From Pogostemon cablin (lineage: Eukaryota; Streptophyta; Magnoliopsida; Lamiales; Lamiaceae): 64,000 nucleotides of DNA. The notes beneath the pieces were generated by a model. It saw nothing but the letters and a program-made list of their open reading frames with translations. It had not been told where the DNA came from and searched no databases. Location of the stretch: NCBI GenBank assembly GCA_023678885.1, contig CM042996.1, positions 7,808,602 to 7,872,601 on the forward strand, in the 5' to 3' direction. The translations under genes and the position numbers were made by a program. Numbering within the stretch: position 1 is the stretch's first letter; each line of letters starts with the position of its first letter. Shown here in pieces: positions 1 through 10,650 of the stretch.

Positions 1-367
1 CTCTATTTCAAATAACAATTATGAAATTGACGTAATTATCCAAATGCTCAAATGAAATTCCATAATTTAATTAATATTAAATCTGCATATGCATAGAGTA
101 AATATCAAACAACATATAGAATCTCAAAATCTAAATACACAATACAATCTCAAAATCTAAATATACATTCATGCATAGCATAATTTTAGCATTCAAAATC
201 CTTAAGAGTCATGATTGCAGATGATGGATTACCATTAATGAAATAATTTAGTTAATATAAATTAATATAATTCTTAACGCACTTTCAATCATCTAACTAA
301 TTGGAATAAGGCTCTACCATAAATAAGAATCAACTACTTAATTCATCATGACACCCACAATAACATA
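1..367. other. AT-rich sequence without recognised gene
   Basis: No usable open frame or RNA gene is visible. The short repeat 'tctcaaaatctaaatac' occurs twice near 120-165. This stretch could be internal sequence of the retroelement whose primer-site-like motif lies near 918, but nothing proves it. Confidence 0.4.
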
Positions 368-683
368 CACAACAAAAAAGTTGTTTTTTACCAATGGAAT
401 ATTCTATTGGCAAAAGCCTTATTCCATTGTTAAATTGGCTTACCAATAGATTAGCAACAGAATCTGTTGGTAAAGTGGTGGTTGGTAAATTTTTAGCAAT
501 GAAAATTCAATTCCGTTGGTAATTGCCAACGGATTGCATTCCATTGTTAAAATAGAGAATAAATTCGTTGGTATTCCGTTGCTAAAACAAAAAAGTCATT
601 TTTGTGGCTAATCCATTGGTAATTACCAATGGATTAAATTCCGTTGGTAAACTCGGTTGCTAAAAAATAATTTTTTTGTAGTG
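368..683. mobile_element. CACTA-type MITE, 316 bp
   Basis: The left end reads CACAACAAAAAAGTTGTTTTT and the right end, read inward on the minus strand, CACTACAAAAAAATTATTTT. These are the terminal inverted repeats expected of CACTA (En/Spm) elements. The flanking trinucleotide is ATA on both sides (365-367 and 684-686), matching the 3-bp target duplication of this superfamily. The inside is filled with short alternating motifs such as ACCAATGGA and TTCCGTTGGTAA, typical of CACTA subterminal repeats. There is no coding capacity, so the element would need a transposase from elsewhere. Confidence 0.85.
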
Positions 684-933
684 ATAATCATAACACCTTA
701 GCAAAACCATCAATCGACTACTGCAAACCATGTGGGATTATCACACGAACTTGCCTTATATATATAGCATCAAATTTGAATCAATATTATTGAATTTGAA
801 TACTACATCCATAGGAAGAATTTTTAGATCTAAAATTGTGATTTTACATGATGATTCAAAGATGAATATTTGAATCTTAATCCAATTTTTTTAGATCTCA
901 GAGTATCATAAATAAGGTGACTCTGATATCATT
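684..933 (-). other. Possible Copia leader with primer-binding-site-like motif
   Basis: The plus strand reads 'gactctgatatcat' at about 918-931. Its reverse complement, ATGATATCAGAGTC, is one or two changes away from the initiator-Met-tRNA primer site TGGTATCAGAGC used by plant Copia elements. The sequence to the right (934 on) begins like an LTR read from its 3' end, and the sequence to the left would be the leader. The motif is degenerate and the second LTR is not in the window, so the call is tentative. Confidence 0.3.
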
Positions 934-1395
934 TATTAGAAATAAGTCCATAAATCCTAAAACCTTAAACTCTATTATGATAAACAAGATCTAACCGTAA
1001 AGCGGAAGCGTACCTGATCCAATATGTTCTCAAAGAAGAACTCGAACTTGATGATCTAGTGGTATTATGGACTTCCTCAACTAAACCTCCTAAACACAAA
1101 CTCGATGATCTAGTGGTATTATGGTCTTCCTCAACTAAACCTACGTATTCCTTTATGGGAACGTCGTAATCCTTTCCGATGGGGAGAAGAGAAGACCATA
1201 TGCGGAAAAGTGTGTCGGGGACCATAACCATATAGCCTTTATATAGTACTTAACTAGGCCACTCATACCCACCTAGTCATGTAGTATTGAGTATCTACTG
1301 AATTGACTCATATCACTATTATTATGACCCATGGATTTTTAACCTTAATTGAATCACTCAATTAAGTCCATAAAATAATTAGAGAGCAACTTGGG
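934..1395 (-). repeat. Possible minus-strand LTR fragment with internal 57-bp duplication
   Basis: This follows the primer-site-like motif. It contains a tandem duplication of about 57 bp, in which 'gatgatctagtggtattatg' occurs near 1047 and again near 1104 with similar flanks. An 88-codon minus frame (965-1231) exists only because the duplicated unit is open, and it shows no recognisable domain. The outer boundary is not certain. Confidence 0.3.
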
Positions 1396-1859
1396 TGGAA
1401 CCGGTTCCACCAAAATGAGTTGGTGGAACCTGTGATCCCCACCTCTTTCTAATTAATTTCTTCTCCTTTATTAATGGTCCACACCATTCTTAATTAATTT
1501 ATCCTCTTTATTATTATTATTATTTTATTTTTTAAATTTACTATACTTAAATGACTATTACACCCTAAACCCTAAATCCTAAGAGTGAAATGTACCCTAA
1601 ATCATAAGGGTGAAATTATAATTATACCCTAAACCTTGAACTCTATGGGTAAAATATACCCAAACTATATGGGTGAAATTACAATTATATCCTAAATCTT
1701 AAGGGTAAAATTATAATTATATCCTAACTCTAAACCCTAGGTGTGAAGTATACCCTAAACAACAAGGGTAAAACCCTGAACCCTAAACTCTAAAGGTAAA
1801 GTATATCCTAAACCAAAAGGGTGAAATTACAATTATATATACCTTAAACCCTAGGGGTG
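1395..1859. repeat. Telomere-like repeat element, left half
   Basis: It starts near the palindrome GGAACCGGTTCC. After an AT-rich spacer it becomes a degenerate array of ACCCTAAACCCTAA units alternating with GGGTGAAATTATAATTATA. The right half continues after the solo LTR at 1860-3255, so that LTR probably inserted into it. A related copy in the opposite orientation lies at 7131-7390. The array lacks perfect telomere repeats and is best read as a dispersed repeat family, not a true telomere scar. Confidence 0.6.
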
Positions 1860-3255
1860 TGTTGGATTGTATACTAAAAGTCTAGCTTTAGTATGAATAA
1901 TGTTATAACAATTTATTTGAAATGAGAATCATATGATCAAATGATTGTGTCTTATAATTAAATTATATGTTCGATGCAATAGTCCACTTACTTTATATTG
2001 TAGATATTATGTTGTGCGACAATACGCAGAAGATCATATTATCGGTTTCCTTATAAAGTATAAACAGATGCTCACAATCGAGATAGACAGGGACTCTCTA
2101 TCGGGATGGTTGTAGTGTGGTTTAGTATTAGTTTATCTTGGCTATAGAATCACATTAGTGCACTTTGTGTGTATTGAGTGAGACCGCTTGAGATCGTTCG
2201 ACTTATACTGACTTATAGGAGAACTTGATCTCAGTTATTATGGATGTTCGTGCTCTTAATCCCTATACAATAACCTTGACACGTAAGGCAGTATGTATTT
2301 CTTTGATTCATCAATGGGTTAGATTTATATGTAATTAAATCAACAAACTCGGTGAGTTGGAAAGTAGTGCTGTCTCTATGGTGTGATGTTGATTGTAGAA
2401 GGAATCTGTGTCCGTTATAGGTTGATGATGTCCCTTTGAGGAGCTCATAAGGATTATCATGTAAATCCTGCAGGAGGATTTATTCCGGCATGATAATGAG
2501 GTTGAGTGGTATTATTCTCGGATGAGATATTAATTAATGGAGTTGTCAGTAACTTAATTAATTAATGGACATTGTATATCTTAAACATGGGGAGACTAAC
2601 GAGCTCATAATAAGAAGTAGCCCATAACGTAATTATGAGATTAGAACGGTAGTGCAGTAGTAATATTTTAGTGGTATATATTGTTAATATTGGACTTAAG
2701 TATAAGCTTTGGGCTAAGTTTGGATACTTAAGCCCAATGGAGGCCCAACTCTAATTTCTCCTCCTGGTCCCTACTGTAACCCATATATAAGTGATCTCAA
2801 CTGTCCAGAAACCCTAATCTATGAGATTAATACGTCTAACACTGTGAGGAGGGTGAGGAAACAATAAAATGAGAAAATTTAGAAGATCGTCGCCCACACG
2901 ACATCGAGATTGAACTTGGGAATACAACAAAAGACTGGAAGGTTGTTTGCTGCTGCTGTCCGCCACTTTCTATAATTTTTATAAAATCATATAGACCTCA
3001 GAACTAGACGTGTGATATACTGACGAAAAGCCACGGAAGAGAGGATCGTTTTGGCGCATAGATCACTCAATTCCAATATCAGATGAGAGAGTTATGCCCA
3101 AAACGGTAAGTCTGCATAGGCTGGTGGCGAGAATTCATCGTCTTCAACATACCCTGGTGAAAGGTAATACGTTTCTTGTTTTCCTGCTTCCACTGACTGT
3201 TAGAAACATATGGAACCCTAACGAGTCACGATAACCAAACGATCGAATGCCAACA
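1860..3255 (+). repeat. Solo LTR of a Copia family (copy A)
   Basis: It begins TGTTGGATTGTATAC and ends GAATGCCAACA, so it has TG...CA ends. It is repeated almost throughout at 59378-60766 in the same orientation and at 20574-21939 in reverse. In the reverse copy a tRNA-Met primer site directly follows the LTR, which identifies the family as an LTR and probably Copia. Here no primer site or polypurine tract flanks the repeat, so it is a solo LTR left by recombination. The flanks GGGTG and AGGTC are only a weak candidate target duplication. The LTR contains the 'gggcata' module discussed in the findings (3035-3106). Confidence 0.82.
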
Positions 3256-3620
3256 AGGTCAATATACCCTAAACTCTAGAGATGAAATATACCCTAAACC
3301 ACATGATTGAAATTACAATTATACCTTAAACCATATGTGGTGAATTACTAAAAGGACAATACCCTAAATACTAATGGTAAATTATACACTAAACCAAAAG
3401 GACGAAATTATAATTATACCCTAAATCACAAGTGAAATTGTAATTTTATTCCTAAAATTAAATTAAAAAAGAAAAGAAAAAAACAGGAAGAGAAAGAAAA
3501 AGAGAAAAAAAAAAAAACAACAAAAAAATATAGTGAATTTATCATATACTTAACATGAATGTAGGAGGTTCTATGAATTGAATTTATGGAACCGGTTCCA
3601 ATATAGACGTTGTCAAATAA
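3256..3620. repeat. Telomere-like repeat element, right half
   Basis: This continues the ACCCTAAACC / GGGTGAAATTATAATTATACC pattern interrupted by the solo LTR. It ends near a second GGAACCGGTTCC palindrome (about 3589-3600). Palindromes at both outer ends suggest the borders of one repeat unit. A poly(A)-rich stretch at 3460-3530 gives a spurious minus-strand frame. Confidence 0.5.
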
Positions 3621-3955
3621 TTGAATAGTTAATATAATTGTATAATAATATATTACCCACAATTAAATTATATAGGAAATAAAAAATTTCTAATACTCCA
3701 AATTATATAGAAAATAAAAATTTTCTAATACTCCAAATTAACAGGGGGACAGAGATTACTATATTTGATATGAACGATTTGTCATTACCGTATTATTCTT
3801 AATCTCATTTCTCAAAGATTGAACCTATAAAAATCGACCATCAACACATATCATGGAATTCCTTGACACACTTTACAAAATGATATTTTCCTTACAAGAA
3901 GCCAATAGGATGTATGTAAAATTTATTCCATTTATTGCAAATTGGACCTAAACAC

Positions 3956-4869
3956 CAGTGATCTGAAAATCGGACCGGACCGGCCGGTTCGACCGGTCCA
4001 ATCGGGAATCGGTCCGGGAACCAATCCGAAAAGATATATAAAACCGTTTTATGCATCAAACCGGAAAAATTGGGGTAAACCGGTTTGGATCGGGAAAAAC
4101 GGATGAACCTGATGACCCGAAAACAGCCGGTTATCCCTTTTTTTTAAATCATTTTTATTTCTTATAACGATGACTGCTCCTCAGATCTGTAAAACAGAAA
4201 CTTGGGATCTTCACTTACCGATGATTATATTAACATGGCAATGCGGATTGACTCCAAAATAAATAGTAATAACAAAGAGGATCGGAGAAAAAGTGGGGTG
4301 GGAGGACAAGCGAGCGAACAATCAAGCAAATCAATTAAATCAATAAATGAAGAGGAAAGTGTGCTTGTTTGTGTGAGAGAGAGAGAGAGTGTGGAGAGAG
4401 AAGGGAATCCTAAGAGGTAAAGCGGGGCTGGTGGAGTGGATTCAGTATTGAATTCCAAGAAAGTAAATCCTTCGTACAAGTGATGTATGTATATGTTAGA
4501 TATTTTGGGTTTTTACCAAGTTGAACTTTTACAAAGTGATGTTTTTATTTATTCTGTTTCTTATTTTCTTTTCTTGGATTATCTTTTAATTTTTCTAAAA
4601 ATATGAAATAAAGAGATTAGTATGTAAAATATAATATAATCCTAGATTAAAAGAAATTATATTAATAATTAATAAAAAGTGATAATAATATTTAAAATTA
4701 TTTAATTTCATAAATAATTAAGTATATTAATATAAAAATAATAAAATATAATTAAAAATATGTGATTTTTGTTTTTCCGATTGAACTGGCCGGTTAAAGC
4801 GGTCCGACAGATTAAACCTCAAACCATTTGGGCTATTGATTCGCTCTCTGGTCCGGTTTCAAATCACTG
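3956..4869. mobile_element. Non-autonomous hAT element, 914 bp
   Basis: The left end is CAGTGATCTGAAAATCGG and the right end, read inward, is CAGTGATTTGAAACCGG, forming terminal inverted repeats. The ends hold many ACCGG/CCGGTT motifs of the subterminal type. The flanking octamers are CTAAACAC and TTAAATAC. They match at six of eight positions and both differences are C/T, as expected for an aged 8-bp hAT target duplication. The interior carries a GAGAGAGA tract and no transposase. The 5.6-kb element at 43941-49519 has the same ends. Confidence 0.8.
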
Positions 4870-5306
4870 TTAAATACTATACATAGCATAACAGTATCGG
4901 GCTTGTCGCCTTGCATATAATATCTATTTGATAAAGTCCTTCGCCAATATTAATGAATGTGTGAATTTATTGAGGTATGATAGTGGTTACTTTACATTGG
5001 AAAGAAGGCCACGCACCTGGTATCTGCTATGAATAAATGAATAGATGCATTCATTATAAGGAAAACAGGTCGGTCCGTGCTGCATCCAAAATTTTTAATT
5101 TGCGCTCCGATCTTTTAATAATTACTTTTAATTTCTTTTATTTCACTATTCACACTTTTTATTTGTTTATTTATTCAATTATACTCTTCGCGCATACAAA
5201 GTACTTAGGCGATTTTTATTTTGATTTTTTAAGTTTGAAAACCAATTTAATAGTAATATATTTGTATTTTTTTTCTTTTTAATTTTACAATAATAATATA
5301 CAATGA

Positions 5307-5309
<3 letters not shown>
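4870..5309. other. No gene recognised
   Basis: AT-rich sequence. An 81-codon plus frame (5037-5282) is mostly Phe, Leu, Ile and Tyr from AT-rich codons and shows no domain. Confidence 0.4.

Positions 5310-5401
<92 letters not shown>
5310..5401. repeat. (TA)n microsatellite
   Basis: About 45 uninterrupted TA dinucleotides. It is likely length-variable between individuals. Confidence 0.97.
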
Positions 5402-5670
5402 CGCGTGATCGTTTTATTATTATTCTTATATTTTATAATTAAATAACTCGTGTTATATAAACTAACAACATTAACTAAGCACTTTATTTTCTTATAGCTA
5501 GATAATTTCTTTCATCAATGTAAAGAATTTGTAATAAATTATAGCATTTGACTTTTGATAATGTATCGTATAACTAAATCATCTAAAAAGTTTATGTAAT
5601 TATTTTAAAGAATCTTGATTTGTATTTTTTTTAAATGTTGCTTTAAAATATAATACAATTGAAATAATTT

Positions 5671-5917
5671 AGGGTAGGTCTTGCGTGAGACCGTCTCACG
5701 TGAGACAATTTTTCACTTTTTAAAATAATTATCACTTTCGCTATAAAATGTCATCATTTTCGCTATAAAATGTTATCACTTTTTATTTATAATATAAATT
5801 ATTCATAAAATAACACTGTCACTTTTTATCAATTTATTATCACTTTTCTTTTTAAAAGTTATTACTTTCTGACCATCTCAAGGGTTTATGTGAGACGGTC
5901 TCACACAAGTCTTTGCC
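5671..5917. mobile_element. hAT-like MITE with 8-bp TSD (GTGAGACCGTCTCAC family)
   Basis: The left end is AGGGTAGGTCTTGCGTGAGA and the inward right end is GGCAAAGACTTGTGTGAGAC, both leading into the palindrome GTGAGACCGTCTCAC. The flanks are a perfect 8-bp duplication, AATAATTT (5663-5670 and 5918-5925). The AT-rich interior repeats 'tatcacttt' and 'cgctataaaatgt'. Related copies lie at 12461-12705 and 51784-52013. It is non-coding. Confidence 0.85.
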
Positions 5918-5925
5918 AATAATTT

Positions 5926-6342
5926 ATTACTCCACTCTATTTCTTTAAAAAATATACAACCACATATGAGTAATTTTGTCTCTTTGCTATATATCAATTA
6001 TATATATACATATATATAAATTCAATTTATTCTTTTTTTTTCTACACATGATTTGATTTGATACTAAATAATTTATTTATATCTAAAGATTTATTTATTA
6101 ATTGCAATTAATGATACTAAAGTAAATTAAAACTAAATATTAGGTAATTAATTAAAACTAAAGTATTATAATTATAATGTTTTAAATAGTTGCTATATAT
6201 ATATTTTTAAAATATACTTTATATTATAAATAATATTTAAATGGAGTATTAATTTTTACTCATGATTATGGTTTAGTATTTCTTAATTAACTATATAACA
6301 ATAATTCGATTTCCATTAATAGTTATTTTTAAGAAACTAATG

Positions 6343-6404
<62 letters not shown>

Positions 6405-6690
6405 ATAAATAAAATTGATTTATATATAATATAATTTTAAATATTCATAAATTTGTAATAAATTTATTAATTTTATTTTTTATTTATTTTATTAGTTTCA
6501 AATTATATAAACAACTAAAAAAATAAATTTTATAAATCATATGTCATAATTTAATAATTAAGATATATGTAAATAAATAAATATTAATATACTAAATTTA
6601 AAATATTTATTGTTATTTGATATGAAATAATGATTTAACTTTAAGAACCTAAACTTTTAATTCTATATATGAATTAGTTTTTTAACCTCT
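5926..6690. other. Very AT-rich gene-free stretch with (TA)n at 6344-6399
   Basis: Almost pure A/T with a second TA microsatellite at 6344-6399. No coding or structural RNA signal was seen. Confidence 0.7.
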
Positions 6691-7130
6691 TATTGTCTAG
6701 AGGTAAATGGATTCCAGAGTACTTGAATCGTCGATCCTCTTTCACTTGAAGAATACTTGAATCAATAATTTAGAAGTTGATCTTTAAGAATACTTGAATC
6801 GATTCTTAAGAGGTAATACCTGAATCGATTTTCTTTTTCTTGAAGAATCGATTCTTAAGATATAAATCGATTAAAGTTTTTTTTCCTCTTGAAGAATCGA
6901 TTCTTAAGATGTAAATCGATTCAAGAATAATTGAATCGATCCTCTTACTTTTTGAAAAATTAAATTTTAAGATGTAAATCTATTCAAGAATACTTGAATC
7001 GATTCTCTTCTTCTTGAATAATCGATTCTTAAGAGGTAAAATGATTCAAGCATACTTGAATCAGTTCTCTTCCTCTTGAAGAATACTTGAATCGAATTTT
7101 TTGAGGTATCTAGATGATTCACTCTATTGA
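6690..7130. repeat. Minisatellite built on the AATCGATT palindrome
   Basis: An irregular tandem array whose unit is roughly CTTGAAGAATCGATTCTTAAG followed by 'aggtaaatcgattcaag'. AATCGATT or its variants recur at least ten times, and the flanking arms (CTTGAATCGATT / AATCGATTCAAG) make each unit self-complementary. Unit spacing is about 55-65 bp. The array could fold into serial hairpins. It abuts the telomere-like repeat at 7131. Confidence 0.75.
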
Positions 7131-7390
7131 AGAATACCCTTGTGGTTCAGGGTATAATTATCCCTTGGGGTTTAGGGTTTAGGGTATAATTGTAATTTTA
7201 CCCTTGTGGTTTAGGGTATAATTATCCCTTAGGGTTTAGGGTTTAGGGTATAATAGTCATTTAAATAAAAAAATTAAAATTAAAATAAAAACAACATTAA
7301 TGAAGAAGCATGAATTAATTAAGAAGAGTGGGGACTAAGGTTGTACTAATTCAATTGGTACAACCGATTGCACCCTAGTCCCTCATATAT
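7131..7390. repeat. Telomere-like repeat element, inverted copy
   Basis: TTTAGGGTTTAGGGTATAAT units appear twice, followed by 'agtcatttaaataaaa'. Read on the minus strand this reproduces the order of the copy at 1395-1600 (AT-rich arm, then ATGACTATTA, then ACCCTAAACCCTAA). It is therefore a third member of the same dispersed family, inverted relative to the first. Confidence 0.65.
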
Positions 7391-7605
7391 ATATATTCAA
7401 GATTAAAGTATTCACTTTGAATGAATGTATGAAGATGTAATATTTAAATTGTATCCTTGTCGTTTATTGTTATCTTTATAATTTTTGGAATTATTACATT
7501 CTCTTGAATTATTTATTGTTAGTTTCTTGAAATTATAATAGTGTACATCAAAGTATTATTAACGGTAATACTTGTGTGACACAGTGACAATGAAACCATT
7601 TTTTT

Positions 7606-7833
7606 TTTGCCCGCATGGGCAGCTCAACTGGTCAAGCAAGGGGACATCTTGTACAATGACCAATGATCGAATCCCACCCGCAGCGTGGGAGCAACCTCTT
7701 AATTAAGGGGGGCTCCTTGTGTGGTGGGTTAAAAGGTCTAACCCTTGTTGGTCGGTTGAGTTACCATGATTAACCTCCTTCACTGACAGGCCGGCGTGCG
7801 GGGGCGCCTGGGGTGGGCGAACCACCTTTTTGT
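7606..7833 (+). mobile_element. tRNA-derived SINE with 19-bp target duplication
   Basis: The body starts near 'gcccgcatgggcagctcaac', where AGCTCAACTGG fits a Pol III A box, and GATCGAATCCC at about 7675-7685 fits a B box. It ends CCACCTTTTTGT. The flanks carry a perfect 19-bp duplication, ACAATGAAACCATTTTTTT (7587-7605 and 7834-7852), as produced by LINE-type target-primed insertion. The body is much more GC-rich than its surroundings. At about 228 bp it fits plant SINEs. The perfect duplication suggests a fairly recent insertion. Confidence 0.88.
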
Positions 7834-8082
7834 ACAATGAAACCATTTTTTTATTAGTTATTACCTTAAAGTAAAAATGTTGTCAGTTTTCATTTATATT
7901 ACTAATTTCTTATGAATCAATTTTTATCAATTATTCCCTGTCTTCGTCCTATTGAAAGATACGCATTTTATTTATACATGTATATTAATGGACATAATAT
8001 TTTAATGTGTTGGGAGGTGATATTTTAATGTAAAGTGGGTAGGTGTATTAGTGTGATATGTGAGTCCATAGAGAGAGAAGTA

Positions 8083-8285
8083 CTCCCTCCGTTCCGGGCA
8101 AATGTCCTCATTTGCTTTTCGCACGTGGATTAAGGAGTATTATTATTTTATCTGTAGTGGATAATTGTATTAGTAGTGAGTGATGGATCATATATGGAGC
8201 CCTTTCACTAAAAGAGAAAAATGATGACCTTTGAATGAGATGCCCAATAAAGTCAAATGAAGACATTTCGGTGAGACGGTGAGAG
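8083..8285. mobile_element. Stowaway-like MITE, 203 bp
   Basis: The left end CTCCCTCCGTTCCGGG is the classic Stowaway (Tc1/mariner) terminus. The right end, read inward, is CTCTCACCGTCTCACCG. TA dinucleotides flank both ends (8081-8082, 8286-8287). The inner sequence resembles the MITE at 10651-10851. Confidence 0.8.
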
Positions 8286-8526
8286 TAATTAATTTATGCG
8301 GATCCCTTTTACTAAAAAGTAAAATGCACACTTTGTATTGGAACAGACAAAAATACGAAACGTGTACATTTCAATGGGAAGATGAAGTATTAATTTACTT
8401 TTTATTAAAATACTATCACTTATTGTTGGTGTGAGTGTGTATATTGCCACACTTACTAGCACACTTGAATATCGCCTCTCACGACACATGTTCAAAATTG
8501 TCCTTTAATTTATGCTACCTTGGTTG

Positions 8527-8938
8527 TGTTGGATTTGTCAAAGATAAAAGAAGGGATTTCTTTTATTACTTTTGATCCACATTGGATGAAGAGTAAAAGG
8601 GAAGTGATTTTTAGTGCTATTTAAGGGGGCCCTTGGTCTTGATATTCAGTACTCCAATCAAGTACACTTTAATCTTTGTGTTTAATTCTTTTAAATTTCT
8701 TTCTTGTATTCTCGCTTATGAGAGTTGGGAGAAAACTGCGAATTAGTCAAATATTTGTAATAGTGTAAGGATCGGGGTCAGGAAAAGAAATTCTGTGTGA
8801 TTGTAAAATTTTTTCAAAAAGTGGTATTTTCTCGGTCCGTGGTTTTCTTCGGTTTTGGAATTTTCCACGTAAATTCTTGTGTTGTGTTTTTATACTCTTC
8901 TTTATTTGTCCCTTAGGAATAAATAGGGATCCACATCA
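8527..8938 (+). repeat. 5' LTR of small non-autonomous LTR element
   Basis: It starts TGTTGGATTTGTCAAAGAT and ends near ATCCACATCA, about 412 bp. The same sequence recurs in direct orientation from 9953 ('tgttaaatttgtcaaagat') through the shared 'ggtcttgatat' and 'cttgtgttgtgtttt' blocks. Direct repeats of this size bracketing a 1-kb interior define a TRIM-like element. Confidence 0.8.
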
Positions 8939-9952
8939 AATAAAACCTTATGAGAGAGTTATTCATTAAGCTAAGGGTGGCAAGAAAAAAGTGGGAAAAC
9001 CTAGTGGCACAAGGGGGTTAGAAGATCAGCCGGATGCAGTGGCATCTCTTTCCTTGCGGTATAAGGCATTGGACTATGGAAACAGTGGTGTGGCAAGGGG
9101 TAGGATTTGCGGAACAACAGTTTTTAGTGGAGTTCTTGGACCTGCAGCAATGCTGGTAATCCCGATGGTGGAGTTGGCTTAACAACGACATGGATTTTCC
9201 ATGGATATCGGCACAGTGAGGTTTTAAAAGGAAATTATTTTTCCGGTAATGATTAGTAGCGTGGGGAAGCAATGATTCACTGGGGAAGATGGCGATGTGA
9301 TATTTGATATCGGTAAAGCTAGATTGGTAAAGACTAGCAGACCAACAAGTGGGAAAGCATCGTGAATTCCGGAGCTTTAAAATCAGTTTCATGTGACGAC
9401 ACATTCACTAGAAAAATAGTTTCGACAAACCTATTGTAGCTTGGCCGTAAAAGAAAACAACGTCAACGCTACAGTGATGATACTTTCTCATGGTTGAGCA
9501 ATGGTACGGTAATTGCTCAAGGTGGAGCAATGACACGATAATTATTTAAGGTGGAGCAATGGTGGCGGCAGCTGGTCAAGGAGGAGCGGGTGAAGCAAAC
9601 AACTCCAAATGTTAAGTTAATATTATTGGAGATCCTTACAACATGCTTTATTGTCATGGAAAAAAAATGTAATAATGTTAGTTGGTCCACAAATTTGCAC
9701 ATGGACATTGACTTGGCAGGGATGCAGGGTGTGTGGTGGATGTATATCGATGATTGATGGACTTCCATGGAAGCCAAGAGTTGGAAGTAGCACCATAAAT
9801 ATCAGCAAATATTTTTTTATATGTGCCGCAGGAAATTCTTAGAATGGTTGATTCTAAGTGGTCTACTCATATGGTGGAGTAGAATTCTCGGGGTTGAGAA
9901 TGAATTGTCGGTGAAGACAATGAGTCTTCTTTTATTTTCACAAGGTGGAGAT
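8939..9952 (+). mobile_element. Interior of TRIM-like element with polypurine tract
   Basis: About 1.0 kb between the two LTRs with no gag or pol domain. The visible short frames (e.g. 9018-9404 minus, 9551-9757 plus) are unconvincing. The motif AAGGTGGAGCAATG recurs several times (about 9519-9600). The element ends CAAGGTGGAGAT just before the 3' LTR, a Copia-like polypurine tract. Lacking coding capacity, it would have relied on another element's proteins. Confidence 0.7.
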
Positions 9953-10342
9953 TGTTAAATTTGTCAAAGATATAAAAAAAGATTTATTTTATTTTTTTTG
10001 TCCTACATCGGATGAAGAGTAAAAGGGAAGAGATCCTTAGTGCTATTTAAGGAGGCCATTGGTCTTGATATCCAGTGCACCAATCATGTATACTTTAATC
10101 TTTGTTTTTGATTATTTTAAATTCCTTTCTTGTATTCTCGATTAGGAAAGTTGGGAGAAATGTGTGAATTAGTCAAATAGTTGTAATAATGTAGGGTTTG
10201 GGGTCAGGAGAAAGATATTATGTGTGATTGTAAAAATTTTGTCACATAGTGGTATTTTCTCGATCCGTGATTTTTTTTCGATTTTAGAGTTTTCGACATA
10301 AATTCTTGTGTTGTGTTTTTTATGATATTATTTATTTGTCCC
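9953..10342 (+). repeat. 3' LTR of TRIM-like element, first part
   Basis: A direct copy of 8527-8915. It stops at ATTTGTCCC (10334-10342), where a DNA transposon has inserted. The LTR resumes at 11690 with a second ATTTGTCCC followed by TTAGGAAT, exactly as in the uninterrupted 5' LTR. Confidence 0.82.
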
Positions 10343-10416
10343 CGGGCCGACACAATATTTTGAGGGGCCTGGTGCCAAAAAAATAGAATTTAGGCCTTTT
10401 ATTTTCATAAATTGTA

Positions 10417-10638
10417 CTCCATCTATCCAATATTAATCTATCCATTTTCTTTTTGCGCGTAGATTAAAATTATTATTATATGTGTAGTGGGTAGGTGTAT
10501 TAGTGGAGTGTGTGGGTCCCTTATTTTAATTGTATTAGTGTGTGGATGAGTTTCATGTGTCTAAAAAGGAAAATGAATAGATTAAGAGTGGATGACCCAA
10601 AATGGTAAAATAGATAGAATGACAGTGGACGGAGGGAG
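10417..10638. mobile_element. Stowaway-like MITE, 222 bp
   Basis: The left end is CTCCATCTATCC and the inward right end CTCCCTCCGTCCACTG, flanked by TA on both sides (10415-10416, 10639-10640). It is nested in the DNA transposon at 10343-11689. Confidence 0.75.
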
Positions 10639-10650
10639 TATAAAATAGTA

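Noticed and set aside
1560..1860. True interstitial telomere
   Set aside because: Repeats are degenerate and interleaved with GGGTGAAATTATAATTATA, and the block occurs as a dispersed family.
3426..3662. 78-codon Phe/Ser-rich minus frame
   Set aside because: Translation of a poly(A)/GAAAA tract.
9018..9404. 128-codon minus frame in the TRIM-like element
   Set aside because: No retroelement domain and antisense to the element; judged chance.
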